Positions 25,693 through 32,497 of a DNA stretch of 48,873 bases are shown here, piece after piece (within the stretch, counting starts at the first letter, position 1; every line of letters begins with the position of its first letter). Under the pieces are notes generated by a model. The model had not been told where the DNA came from. It ran no database searches and worked only from the letters and a program-made list of their open reading frames with translations. The translations under genes and the position numbers were made by a program. This stretch comes from a virus, in the IMG/VR virus record IMGVR_UViG_3300009181_003407, positions 1 through 48,873 of that record. One strand, given 5' to 3'.

Positions 25693-26640
25693 ATGCAAAC
25701 AAAAAGATTACAGCCAACATCGTGGAATATAACGACTGATGCTGTAAAAGAAGTTCAACCTGAGTCATTTAAACAAGTACAATCAATTAATGATTTCACG
25801 TTTATAATTCAAGGACCATATAATGTCGCTCATTTATCGATGTTGGATGATCTCAAAAAAGAAGGAAAAATTGTTTTGTCGTGTTACATGACCGATTTGG
25901 ATAAAATCAAAGATCCAAGTGTGTATGACATGATACTATTAAATGATATTATAGACACAGACGTAGATAAAATTTATAACTATCATAACGTATATCACCA
26001 AACTAGAACTACCAAGAGAGCATTGTGTTCTATAAACACTGAGTATGCTGTAAAGTTTAGGTCTGATTCGTACTATTCTGGAATACCTTATGTAACTGAT
26101 TGCATACGAAAAAACTCGGAAAAGTTATCTTGTATAACTATAGCCACCAATCCGGTGTGGCCATATCAGTTTTGTGATCATATAATGGCAGGAAAAACTA
26201 AAGATTTGAGAGATGCATTTGAAACGGCTGAGTCTATAATTCTAAATCAAGATTTTATATATGATGGAATTGATACTAGATTGTGTCCCGAAGTGTTACT
26301 TTTTGTATCGTGGTTTAAAAGCAAGAAAATAAAAGGCGATGAATTTGCATTTAATTATTGGATTGAATCTGATTCTAATTTAGATCCTAGAATGACGACC
26401 ACAAATGGCAGAATAAACGTTGCGGTATATCAAAACTATATTGAGAATATAGTAAATAACATAAACATGTTAGACATCTGTAAAATGGAACCATTTTTTA
26501 TTAAAAGTAATACTTTGGGAAAAACTTTTGACAAAGCTATCGATGTGATGTCAAGTAACAATGTTAATGATATGAATTCCTATATAAAAATATTTAGTTC
26601 TCATTACGGTGGATTTTTTCGTAAATCTCCAACTCTTTAA
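25693..26640 (+). CDS. WavE-like LPS glycosyltransferase
   Basis: The 315-aa protein matches the WavE pattern: FTFIIQGPYN near 31-40 (the family's initial QGP motif), KIVLSCYMTDLDKIKDPSVYDMIL, then NVYHQTRTTKRALCSINTEYAVKFRSDSYYSG. In that last stretch, NxxHQ and KxRSD correspond to the nucleotide-binding region. WavE proteins belong to LPS core synthesis in Vibrio. Composition is visibly more AT-rich than the polymerase gene upstream. It is the first gene of the second glycan cassette, 50 nt after the polymerase stop. Specificity unknown. Confidence 0.72.
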   Translation: MQTKRLQPTSWNITTDAVKEVQPESFKQVQSINDFTFIIQGPYNVAHLSMLDDLKKEGKIVLSCYMTDLDKIKDPSVYDMILLNDIIDTDVDKIYNYHNVYHQTRTTKRALCSINTEYAVKFRSDSYYSGIPYVTDCIRKNSEKLSCITIATNPVWPYQFCDHIMAGKTKDLRDAFETAESIILNQDFIYDGIDTRLCPEVLLFVSWFKSKKIKGDEFAFNYWIESDSNLDPRMTTTNGRINVAVYQNYIENIVNNINMLDICKMEPFFIKSNTLGKTFDKAIDVMSSNNVNDMNSYIKIFSSHYGGFFRKSPTL

Positions 26641-26652
26641 ATACAATAAATT

Positions 26653-26679
26653 ATGACTAAAAAAGTTATTGAGGTATGA
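26653..26679 (+). other. 8-codon mini-ORF overlapping the next start
   Basis: ATG-ACT-AAA-AAA-GTT-ATT-GAG-GTA-TGA encodes MTKKVIEV and ends with a TGA that overlaps the ATG of the next gene (ATGA). The next gene's GAGG lies only one base before its start, too close to work well, so termination-reinitiation is conceivable. Chance occurrence is equally possible. Confidence 0.2.
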
Positions 26680-27488
26680 AAATTGCTATATTGTTATCCG
26701 GTAGAACTGATAATTTTGAATCTGCGTATCAAACAAATATAAATACGTTGATACTACCTTTAATTAACGCTGGATATACTGTTGATATGTTCGCATCTAT
26801 ATGGGATGGACCATCAACCAAACTTTTGATTGACGTGTACGGTCCGTATTTGCGAGTTGTAGATGTAGAGAGTTTTACACCGTATACCTCTGCGGTTATG
26901 GAACCAATCAAAGAATATTCTCGACTTGCAAAACAATATGGGTTGGGAGAACAAAATCCTGATAATCAAATTTATTGGATGTACAAAATAAATCGTGCAT
27001 TCAAAATTATGGAATTGTACGAAGAAAAAAATGGAAATTACGATTTGTACATTCGAAATCGACCTGATGTATCACTATCACGGCCTATAGATTTATCTCT
27101 CATTGACCAAATCAACGATAAAACAATTGTGACACATGTGGATCAAATTGTTCATTTTATAGATGGTCAGAGAAGAAATGTACGTGTAGATGAAGTAGTT
27201 TCAGGTGGATACCTATATGGTTGTGCAAATGGATGGGTTGATGATAATTTTTGTCTTGCCAAAAAGGATGTGTTTAGGTTATATTGTGGATTATATCAAA
27301 ACATAGTTGAGTTAACAACTAAATACGAGTCTGCTATAGTGCACATAATTCTGCAAAAAGAATTTGAACGACTTGGAATAAAAACAGTTAAACCAAATTC
27401 TACACTTCAATTTTTTAGACCAGACGGTGGTTGGGAATATTTTGCATATATGTTCGATACGTTCGATCCAGTAAAAAATACATGGTGA
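26676..27488 (+). CDS. Glycosyltransferase-like protein
   Basis: The 270-aa protein starts MKIAILLSGRTDNF and contains VDMFASIWDGPS, QIYWMYKINRAFKIMELYEEKNG, then YDLYIRNRPDVSL, where an R-x-RxD motif ends the nucleotide-binding strand. It closes with a F-R-P-D-G-G-W segment. The combination 'SGRxx...DxFxxxW...MyKixxa...YDxxiRxRpD' is seen in phage and LPS-locus glycosyltransferase-like proteins. It follows the WavE-like gene and precedes a HAD-nucleotidyltransferase fusion. Sugar transfer is likely; substrate unknown. Confidence 0.62.
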   Translation: MKIAILLSGRTDNFESAYQTNINTLILPLINAGYTVDMFASIWDGPSTKLLIDVYGPYLRVVDVESFTPYTSAVMEPIKEYSRLAKQYGLGEQNPDNQIYWMYKINRAFKIMELYEEKNGNYDLYIRNRPDVSLSRPIDLSLIDQINDKTIVTHVDQIVHFIDGQRRNVRVDEVVSGGYLYGCANGWVDDNFCLAKKDVFRLYCGLYQNIVELTTKYESAIVHIILQKEFERLGIKTVKPNSTLQFFRPDGGWEYFAYMFDTFDPVKNTW

Positions 27489-27515
27489 TTGTGAATTTCA
27501 GTGTAGACTACATTT

Positions 27516-28886
27516 ATGATTAAACTAATAGTATTTGATCTTGACGGGGTGTTGGTGGAAACCAAAGAATTACATTTTCACGCATTAAATCGAGCGTTGA
27601 TATCTGTAGACCCAAAGTATGTTATAACAGAAAAAGAACATCTTTCCAAGTATGACGGTATGAGTACCCGCAAAAAGTTAAAATTGCTTACCAAGGAAAA
27701 AGGTTTATCATCTGAATACTACGACAAAATTTGGGAAGACAAACAACATTACACTTTTGAATTGTTGAAAGAGTTAAAAACAGATTACAGAATATCTGAA
27801 ATTCTTAGTAGACTTAAAAAAGACAAGTACATTGTTTCGGTTGCAAGTAATAGTATTAGAGATACTGTAAAAATAACTTTGTTAAGGTTGGGATTTCTTG
27901 AGTATGTTGATTTCTTTTTATCAAATCAAGATGTAAAAAACCCAAAACCAAATCCGGAAATCTATCTTAAATCGATGATCGAAGCAGGAGTATCACCGAA
28001 AGAAACGATGATTATTGAAGATAGTGTGATAGGAAGACACTCCGCGAATGAAAGTGGAGGATATCTATATGGAATAAATAATCCAAAAGAAGTAGTTTAT
28101 GAAAACATAATAAACTATGTAAACAGCATCAATATGAATTACAAAAAGCCCAAATGGCAAGGAGGAAAAATGAATGTTTTAATACCAATGGCAGGCGCAG
28201 GTAGTAGATTTGAAAAAGCAGGATACACGTTTCCAAAACCTCTGATTGAGGTCCGTGGAAAGCCAATGATTCAATGGGTCGTTGACAATTTAAATATTGA
28301 AGCCAAATACATCTTCATAGTACAGAAGAGTCATTTTGAAAAGTATAATCTCAAAGACACACTATCTAATTTTTGTCCGAATAGTGAAATTATACAGATC
28401 GATGGAATCACAGAAGGAGCTGCATGTACAACGCTTCTAGCAAAACAATATGTTGACAACAACGAACCGTTGATTATAGCTAACAGTGATCAATTTTTAG
28501 AATGGAATAGTGATGAGTATATGTATAGCTGTTCTACTAGTAATATTGACGCGAACATACTTACATTCAAAGCAACTCACCCAAAATGGAGTTTTGTCAA
28601 ATTGAATGAAATGGGGCATGTGACAGAAGTAGCAGAAAAACGTCCTATAAGTGACGTGGCAACCGCAGGCATATACTATTGGAGGCGTGGAAGCGATTAC
28701 GTAAAGTATGCCGAACAGATGATTGAAAAAAACATTAGAGTGAACAATGAATTTTATGTTGCACCTGTGTTCAATGAAGCTATTGGTGATGGCAAGAAGA
28801 TTAGTACGTTTAACATTGAAAAGATGTGGGGACTTGGAACTCCGGAAGACTTGGAACATTTTTTAAAAAATTATGAAAAACACTGA
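27516..28886 (+). CDS. HAD phosphatase / sugar nucleotidyltransferase fusion
   Basis: The 456-aa protein joins two enzymes. Residues 1-215 are a beta-phosphoglucomutase-type HAD hydrolase: FDLDGVL with D8 and D10, VASNS near 108-112, KNPKPNP and IIEDS near 167-170. Residues 219-450 are a nucleotidyltransferase: PMAGAGSRF (224-232), FPKPLIEVRGKPM with K241, and NSDQ (323-326). Together they could dephosphorylate and activate a sugar-phosphate or polyol-phosphate for glycan assembly. A perfect AAGGAGG ribosome site (28159-28165) precedes the in-frame M219, so the second domain may also be made alone. It overlaps the methyltransferase gene by 14 nt. Confidence 0.8.
   Translation: MIKLIVFDLDGVLVETKELHFHALNRALISVDPKYVITEKEHLSKYDGMSTRKKLKLLTKEKGLSSEYYDKIWEDKQHYTFELLKELKTDYRISEILSRLKKDKYIVSVASNSIRDTVKITLLRLGFLEYVDFFLSNQDVKNPKPNPEIYLKSMIEAGVSPKETMIIEDSVIGRHSANESGGYLYGINNPKEVVYENIINYVNSINMNYKKPKWQGGKMNVLIPMAGAGSRFEKAGYTFPKPLIEVRGKPMIQWVVDNLNIEAKYIFIVQKSHFEKYNLKDTLSNFCPNSEIIQIDGITEGAACTTLLAKQYVDNNEPLIIANSDQFLEWNSDEYMYSCSTSNIDANILTFKATHPKWSFVKLNEMGHVTEVAEKRPISDVATAGIYYWRRGSDYVKYAEQMIEKNIRVNNEFYVAPVFNEAIGDGKKISTFNIEKMWGLGTPEDLEHFLKNYEKH
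28159..28172 (+). promoter_or_regulatory. Internal Shine-Dalgarno and start inside the HAD-nucleotidyltransferase gene
   Basis: AAGGAGG at 28159-28165 is followed 4 nt later by an in-frame ATG at 28170, exactly at the junction of the two domains. It encodes Q-G-G-K-M in the fusion. Few starts in this window have such a full Shine-Dalgarno, so internal initiation of a 238-aa nucleotidyltransferase is plausible. Confidence 0.5.
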
Positions 28887-29499
28887 ATATCATTCCAATT
28901 GGCAAAGCAATCGTATTAAATTTTTGGTCGATACTTATGGGCCGGGATTTTTTGAAAACAAAAAAATACTAGAACTTGGTTCTTACAATGGATATATTGG
29001 AAATTATTTTAGAGAAATATATGGAGCCAAGGTTTTTAGTGTTGAAGGTCGGGCTGACAACTCTAAACAGATCAAGGAAAATTATCCTGAACTATCTGTA
29101 ATAACATACGATCTTGATACGCCCGATTGGGCATTTTCAAAATTTGATATAATAATAAATTTTGGATTATTCTATCATTTACATAATCACCATAAATCAC
29201 ATTTGGTTAATTGTATAAAAAATTGTACAATAATGTTTTTTGAAACTGTAACATTTGATAGTGATGTAAATGAACTATTCTTTAGAAGAGAAGACGGATT
29301 TGATCAATCATTGAGCTATTATGGTGGAACACCAAGTACATCATTTGTTGAGAATATATTTAATGAACAACAATGTAAATTTCAAAAAATTGTTGATGGT
29401 AAATTAAATGGTGATGGTCACACATATGATTGGCCCGATTTGAATTCAAAAGTATACATAGACAATGCAAGACGGTTTTGGATTGTGAATAATCCATGA
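28873..29499 (+). CDS. Class I SAM-dependent methyltransferase
   Basis: The 208-aa protein has the SAM loop ILELGSYNGYIG near 33-44, VFSVEGRADN with the acidic ribose-binding residue near 58, and IIINFGLFYHL near 94-104 (motif IV region plus a histidine-rich HNHHKSH stretch). It overlaps the fusion gene by 14 nt and the GDPD-like gene by 4 nt. It probably methylates a glycan or glycan precursor made by this cassette. Confidence 0.75.
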   Translation: MKNTEYHSNWQSNRIKFLVDTYGPGFFENKKILELGSYNGYIGNYFREIYGAKVFSVEGRADNSKQIKENYPELSVITYDLDTPDWAFSKFDIIINFGLFYHLHNHHKSHLVNCIKNCTIMFFETVTFDSDVNELFFRREDGFDQSLSYYGGTPSTSFVENIFNEQQCKFQKIVDGKLNGDGHTYDWPDLNSKVYIDNARRFWIVNNP

Positions 29500-29945
29500 A
29501 ATTAATATCTCATAGAGGCAATTTAAACGGTCCTAATTCATCCAAAGAAAATCATCCTTCATATATCAATGATGCACTAAAATCGGGATATGACGTTGAA
29601 ATCGATGTGTGGTTCGTTGAAGATCTATATTGGTTGGGTCACGATTTTCCTCAATATTCTATAATCAACTACGATAGGTTTCTACTGAATCCACGACTTT
29701 GGGTTCATGCCAAGAATCCACAAGCTTATTATAACCTGTTACAGGACAGTGCTATAAACGTTTTCTGGCATACTACAGAAGATTTTGTTCTCACAAGCAA
29801 AGGAGATCTATGGACGTATCCAAAGAAGCAATTGTTTCCCGGCAGCATATGTGTGATGCCTGAAATGGGATGGTTAGGAGACGTGGATCAGTGTAAAGCC
29901 GTTTGTACGGATTTCGTTCACGAATGGGAATCTCACTATAAATAA
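29496..29945 (+). CDS. Short GDPD/PI-PLC-like phosphodiesterase domain protein
   Basis: The 149-aa protein has SHRGN (H6, R7), an EN pair, YDVEIDVW near 33-40, WLGHD near 47-51 and LWVHAKN near 69-75. These are the active-site elements of the glycerophosphodiester phosphodiesterase TIM barrel, but the protein is much shorter than a full GDPD (about 240 aa) and covers only the front half of the barrel. Such short forms occur in capsule loci and may cleave or form phosphodiester links in the glycan. It overlaps the methyltransferase gene by 4 nt. A T4-like late promoter motif overlaps its stop. Confidence 0.65.
   Translation: MKLISHRGNLNGPNSSKENHPSYINDALKSGYDVEIDVWFVEDLYWLGHDFPQYSIINYDRFLLNPRLWVHAKNPQAYYNLLQDSAINVFWHTTEDFVLTSKGDLWTYPKKQLFPGSICVMPEMGWLGDVDQCKAVCTDFVHEWESHYK
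29937..29944 (+). promoter_or_regulatory. TATAAATA, T4-late-promoter-like element
   Basis: TATAAATA is the exact T4 late-promoter -10 consensus, positioned 52 nt upstream of the sliding-clamp start and overlapping the stop codon of the GDPD-like gene. In T4 such promoters need gp55, gp33 and the clamp itself. A late promoter in front of the clamp gene would be self-reinforcing. It is a single 8-mer in an AT-rich genome. Confidence 0.35.
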
Positions 29946-29996
29946 TAGACAACGTGTATCTTACGTTGTATACTACAGAAAGTAAAAGTTACGATT

Positions 29997-30740
29997 ATGA
30001 CAAAGACAAATCTACAAAAATTCATTACCAAGTATTCCCTCAAGGGAACCATTAACGCAGTCAAGTGGGGCGTAGCCTCCGCTGATAAGACATTGAATGT
30101 CAAAGCAATCACAGAAGACAAAACTCTTCTTGTTGATATTGTTTGGAACAATTTTGTTGACATTGACAAGGACATTGAAATCGGCGTGTATGAGACAGAC
30201 AAGTTGGAAAAGATGTTGAAGGCTCTATCCGAGGAAATTACAGTTGAAGTCAATGATGTTGATGGAAAGATTACATCTCTAGGATTGTCCGACAAAAACA
30301 CTGAGATTCAGTTTATGACAGCTGAATTGTCTGTTATTCCCAAGTCCTCTTCGTTGAAGAAGACTCCTCCATATGAGGTTGAAATCGAATTGACCAAGGA
30401 TTTCACATCCAAGTTCAAGAGCGCAAAGGATGCTTTGTCTGATGAAGAGAAGCTTACCTTTTTGATGGGAAAGAAGTCCAAGAAGATTCAAATGGTGTTG
30501 GGCTACTCTTCTATCAACAGCAATCGTATCACGTTGGATGTTCCTGCTCTAGACGGCAAGGATTCAATCAAAACCGAATTGAGTTTCAATGCCAACTATT
30601 TCAAGTCAATTTTGGATGCTAATGGAGACTGTGAAAACGCTGTTCTTCATGTCGCAGAGTCTGGACTGGCCTCAGTTCAGTTTGTTTGTGGTGATTTCAC
30701 TGCTACATATCACATGACCAAGATTCAGTCTGCTGACTAA
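29997..30740 (+). CDS. 45: DNA polymerase sliding clamp (T4 gp45-like)
   Basis: The 247-aa protein has the two-domain clamp pattern of gp45 (T4 homologue 228 aa): an N-terminal beta-alpha-beta region with VASADKTLNVKAITEDKTLLVDI, then a second half with SFNANYFKSILDAN and a final strand pair FVCGDFTATYHMTKIQSAD. It lies 6 nt before the clamp-loader gene, as in T4 gene order 45-44. As a ring trimer it tethers the polymerase and, in T4, also activates late transcription. Gene composition is GC-richer than the adjacent glycan cassette, consistent with the core genome. Confidence 0.88.
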   Translation: MTKTNLQKFITKYSLKGTINAVKWGVASADKTLNVKAITEDKTLLVDIVWNNFVDIDKDIEIGVYETDKLEKMLKALSEEITVEVNDVDGKITSLGLSDKNTEIQFMTAELSVIPKSSSLKKTPPYEVEIELTKDFTSKFKSAKDALSDEEKLTFLMGKKSKKIQMVLGYSSINSNRITLDVPALDGKDSIKTELSFNANYFKSILDANGDCENAVLHVAESGLASVQFVCGDFTATYHMTKIQSAD

Positions 30741-30746
30741 TATACT

Positions 30747-31712
30747 ATGACCGATCTATTTGAAGAGGAAGTGAGAGATGAACAACCTGTTCATAGTTTG
30801 TGGGTTGAGAAGTATCGTCCATCGGGGTTGGATAAGTATATTGGCAACGAACAACTTAAACAGACAGTAGACACGTTTCTTGAAAAGAACGACATTCCAC
30901 ATTTGTTGTTGTATGGTGGTGCTGGAACAGGAAAAACTACTTTGGCAAAGTTAATCACCAAGAACATCAACTGTGATGTTATTTACATCAACGCATCAGA
31001 TGAAACGGGCGTTGACAATATTAGAAATCGTCTAAAGACGTTTGCGTCGTCTGCTGGATTTAAACCGCTTAAGGTTGTGATTCTTGACGAGGGAGACTAT
31101 CTGTCTTCTGCTTCTCAGGCGTGTCTTCGTAACCTTATGGAGACGTTTTCAGCGTTTACTAGGTTCATTATTACTTGCAATTACTATGAGAAGATCATTC
31201 CGGCATTGATTTCACGATGTCAGGTTTATCAAATCAATCCTATTTCAAAGAAAGAGGTTGCGGTTCATTTGACCAAGATTCTTGATACTGAGAAGGTGAG
31301 TTACACACCCGATGACATTGGATATATTGTTAACACGTATTATCCTGACATTCGTAAGGTGATCAATTTTTCTCAACAGAGCGTTGTGAATGGAAAGATC
31401 AAGATTGCTAAAGAAAATGCTGCAAAAACTGATATTCATGAAAAGTTGATTTTTCAACTCAAGAATGGAATTGGAAAACCTTCGGCGTTCAACGAGATCC
31501 GACAATTTATTGCTGACGCTGACATCAATCAGTTTGATGAGTATTTTGAGTTGTTGTATAACAAGGTGGATGAATATGCTCCCGGAAAACAAGTGATTGC
31601 TACGGTTATTATTGCTGAGTATATGTATCAGAGTGCATTGGTGGTTGGTGCTTTGAAAGAAGTATCGTTCATGGCATGTATCAGTAAACTGTTGACGGAT
31701 CTACGTAAATGA
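30747..31712 (+). CDS. 44: Clamp loader AAA+ ATPase subunit (T4 gp44-like)
   Basis: The 321-aa AAA+ protein has Walker A GGAGTGKTT at 57-65, Walker B VVILDEGD at 110-117, sensor 1 at N145 in ITCNYYEKI and the SRC motif at 156-158 (arginine finger). It opens and loads the sliding clamp at primer-template junctions with ATP. The ERIKYRP-like WVEKYRPSGLDKYIG near 19-33 is a clamp-loader hallmark. The stop overlaps the next small gene by 4 nt. A clear small subunit (gp62) is not visible next to it. Confidence 0.93.
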   Translation: MTDLFEEEVRDEQPVHSLWVEKYRPSGLDKYIGNEQLKQTVDTFLEKNDIPHLLLYGGAGTGKTTLAKLITKNINCDVIYINASDETGVDNIRNRLKTFASSAGFKPLKVVILDEGDYLSSASQACLRNLMETFSAFTRFIITCNYYEKIIPALISRCQVYQINPISKKEVAVHLTKILDTEKVSYTPDDIGYIVNTYYPDIRKVINFSQQSVVNGKIKIAKENAAKTDIHEKLIFQLKNGIGKPSAFNEIRQFIADADINQFDEYFELLYNKVDEYAPGKQVIATVIIAEYMYQSALVVGALKEVSFMACISKLLTDLRK

Positions 31713-31894
31713 AGACTATAGATAAAATCAAAAAACAATATGAAAAACGCAAGTGGTTCAATCGTATTGAAAATGGGTTTTACAAAAAAGAGTATGTGAT
31801 TTACGCTAATTACTATCCATACACTGAAGACGATGAAGTTCTTAGTTTTGCAAAAAGTATGGGGATTAAAATAAATGTAAAAGTTCTTGGGTGA
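31709..31894 (+). CDS. Small hypothetical protein (61 aa), paralogue of the 32274 gene
   Basis: The basic 61-aa protein overlaps the clamp-loader stop by 4 nt. Its core, KRKWFN...YVIYANYYP...KSMGIKINVKV, aligns with the 68-aa protein at 32274-32480 (KKEWFK...IIVDVHYYP...GKYPEIQYEVKAV), suggesting a duplicated small beta-rich fold. Unknown function; its position next to replisome genes hints at a DNA-metabolism role. Confidence 0.6.
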   Translation: MKTIDKIKKQYEKRKWFNRIENGFYKKEYVIYANYYPYTEDDEVLSFAKSMGIKINVKVLG

Positions 31895-31909
31895 TTATGT
31901 ATATGTGTT

Positions 31910-32281
31910 ATGGTTGAAATACACGTTGATGAAGCTTATGCGTTTGATATTCTGAGTATTTACGATGTGAAAATTCGTAACTGTAAAGATCCGTTTAAGG
32001 TTGATATAAGCAAAGATGCATACAAAAAGCTCTATGTCGATTTGGCAAAGAGTATTGGGTCTGCTAGAATGATTGACATTATCCAATCAGACGAGTATAA
32101 ACATTTGCGTTATGCAAATGAGAAGACATTCTATTTGGTGGACACAATTCGTGCTAGTGATGAAGTGTCTATTGGGAAAGACATTGATAATACAAACATG
32201 GATCGGTTCTTTTGTAAGAAGAAACTGCAAGAGAAATTTTTTGATGGAAAACTAATTGAGGTAAAAACACAATATGAATAA
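31910..32281 (+). CDS. Conserved-type hypothetical protein (123 aa) after the clamp loader
   Basis: The protein begins MVEIHVDEAYAFDILSIYDVKI, a phrase I associate with uncharacterised phage proteins, and continues as a mainly helical acidic protein with YANEKTFYLVDTIR near 67-80. It sits where T4 has gp62 (clamp loader small subunit) but I cannot align it to gp62. It is flanked by two paralogous small genes and overlaps the second by 8 nt. Unknown function. Confidence 0.6.
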   Translation: MVEIHVDEAYAFDILSIYDVKIRNCKDPFKVDISKDAYKKLYVDLAKSIGSARMIDIIQSDEYKHLRYANEKTFYLVDTIRASDEVSIGKDIDNTNMDRFFCKKKLQEKFFDGKLIEVKTQYE

Positions 32282-32480
32282 AAGAGCGATACTAAAACAA
32301 CTGTGGGATACTTGGGCAAAAAAAGAATGGTTCAAGTATGCCAATTATGAAAACGAACAATCCAACAAGATTATTGTTGACGTACACTACTATCCTACAC
32401 TAGAAATGCCACAGTTTCGTATTTTTATGGGAAAATATCCAGAAATTCAATATGAAGTTAAGGCTGTAAAACAAGACTGA
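32274..32480 (+). CDS. Small hypothetical protein (68 aa), paralogue of the 31709 gene
   Basis: The protein shares the pattern W-x-K-K-x-W-F ... I-x-V-x-x-x-Y-Y-P ... Y-x-V-K with the 61-aa protein two genes upstream. It starts within the end of the preceding gene (8-nt overlap) and ends 17 nt before a large glycosyltransferase. Likely an ancient tandem duplication around the 123-aa gene. No function can be assigned. Confidence 0.58.
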   Translation: MNKRAILKQLWDTWAKKEWFKYANYENEQSNKIIVDVHYYPTLEMPQFRIFMGKYPEIQYEVKAVKQD

Positions 32481-32497
32481 TGTTATGATTATATCGT

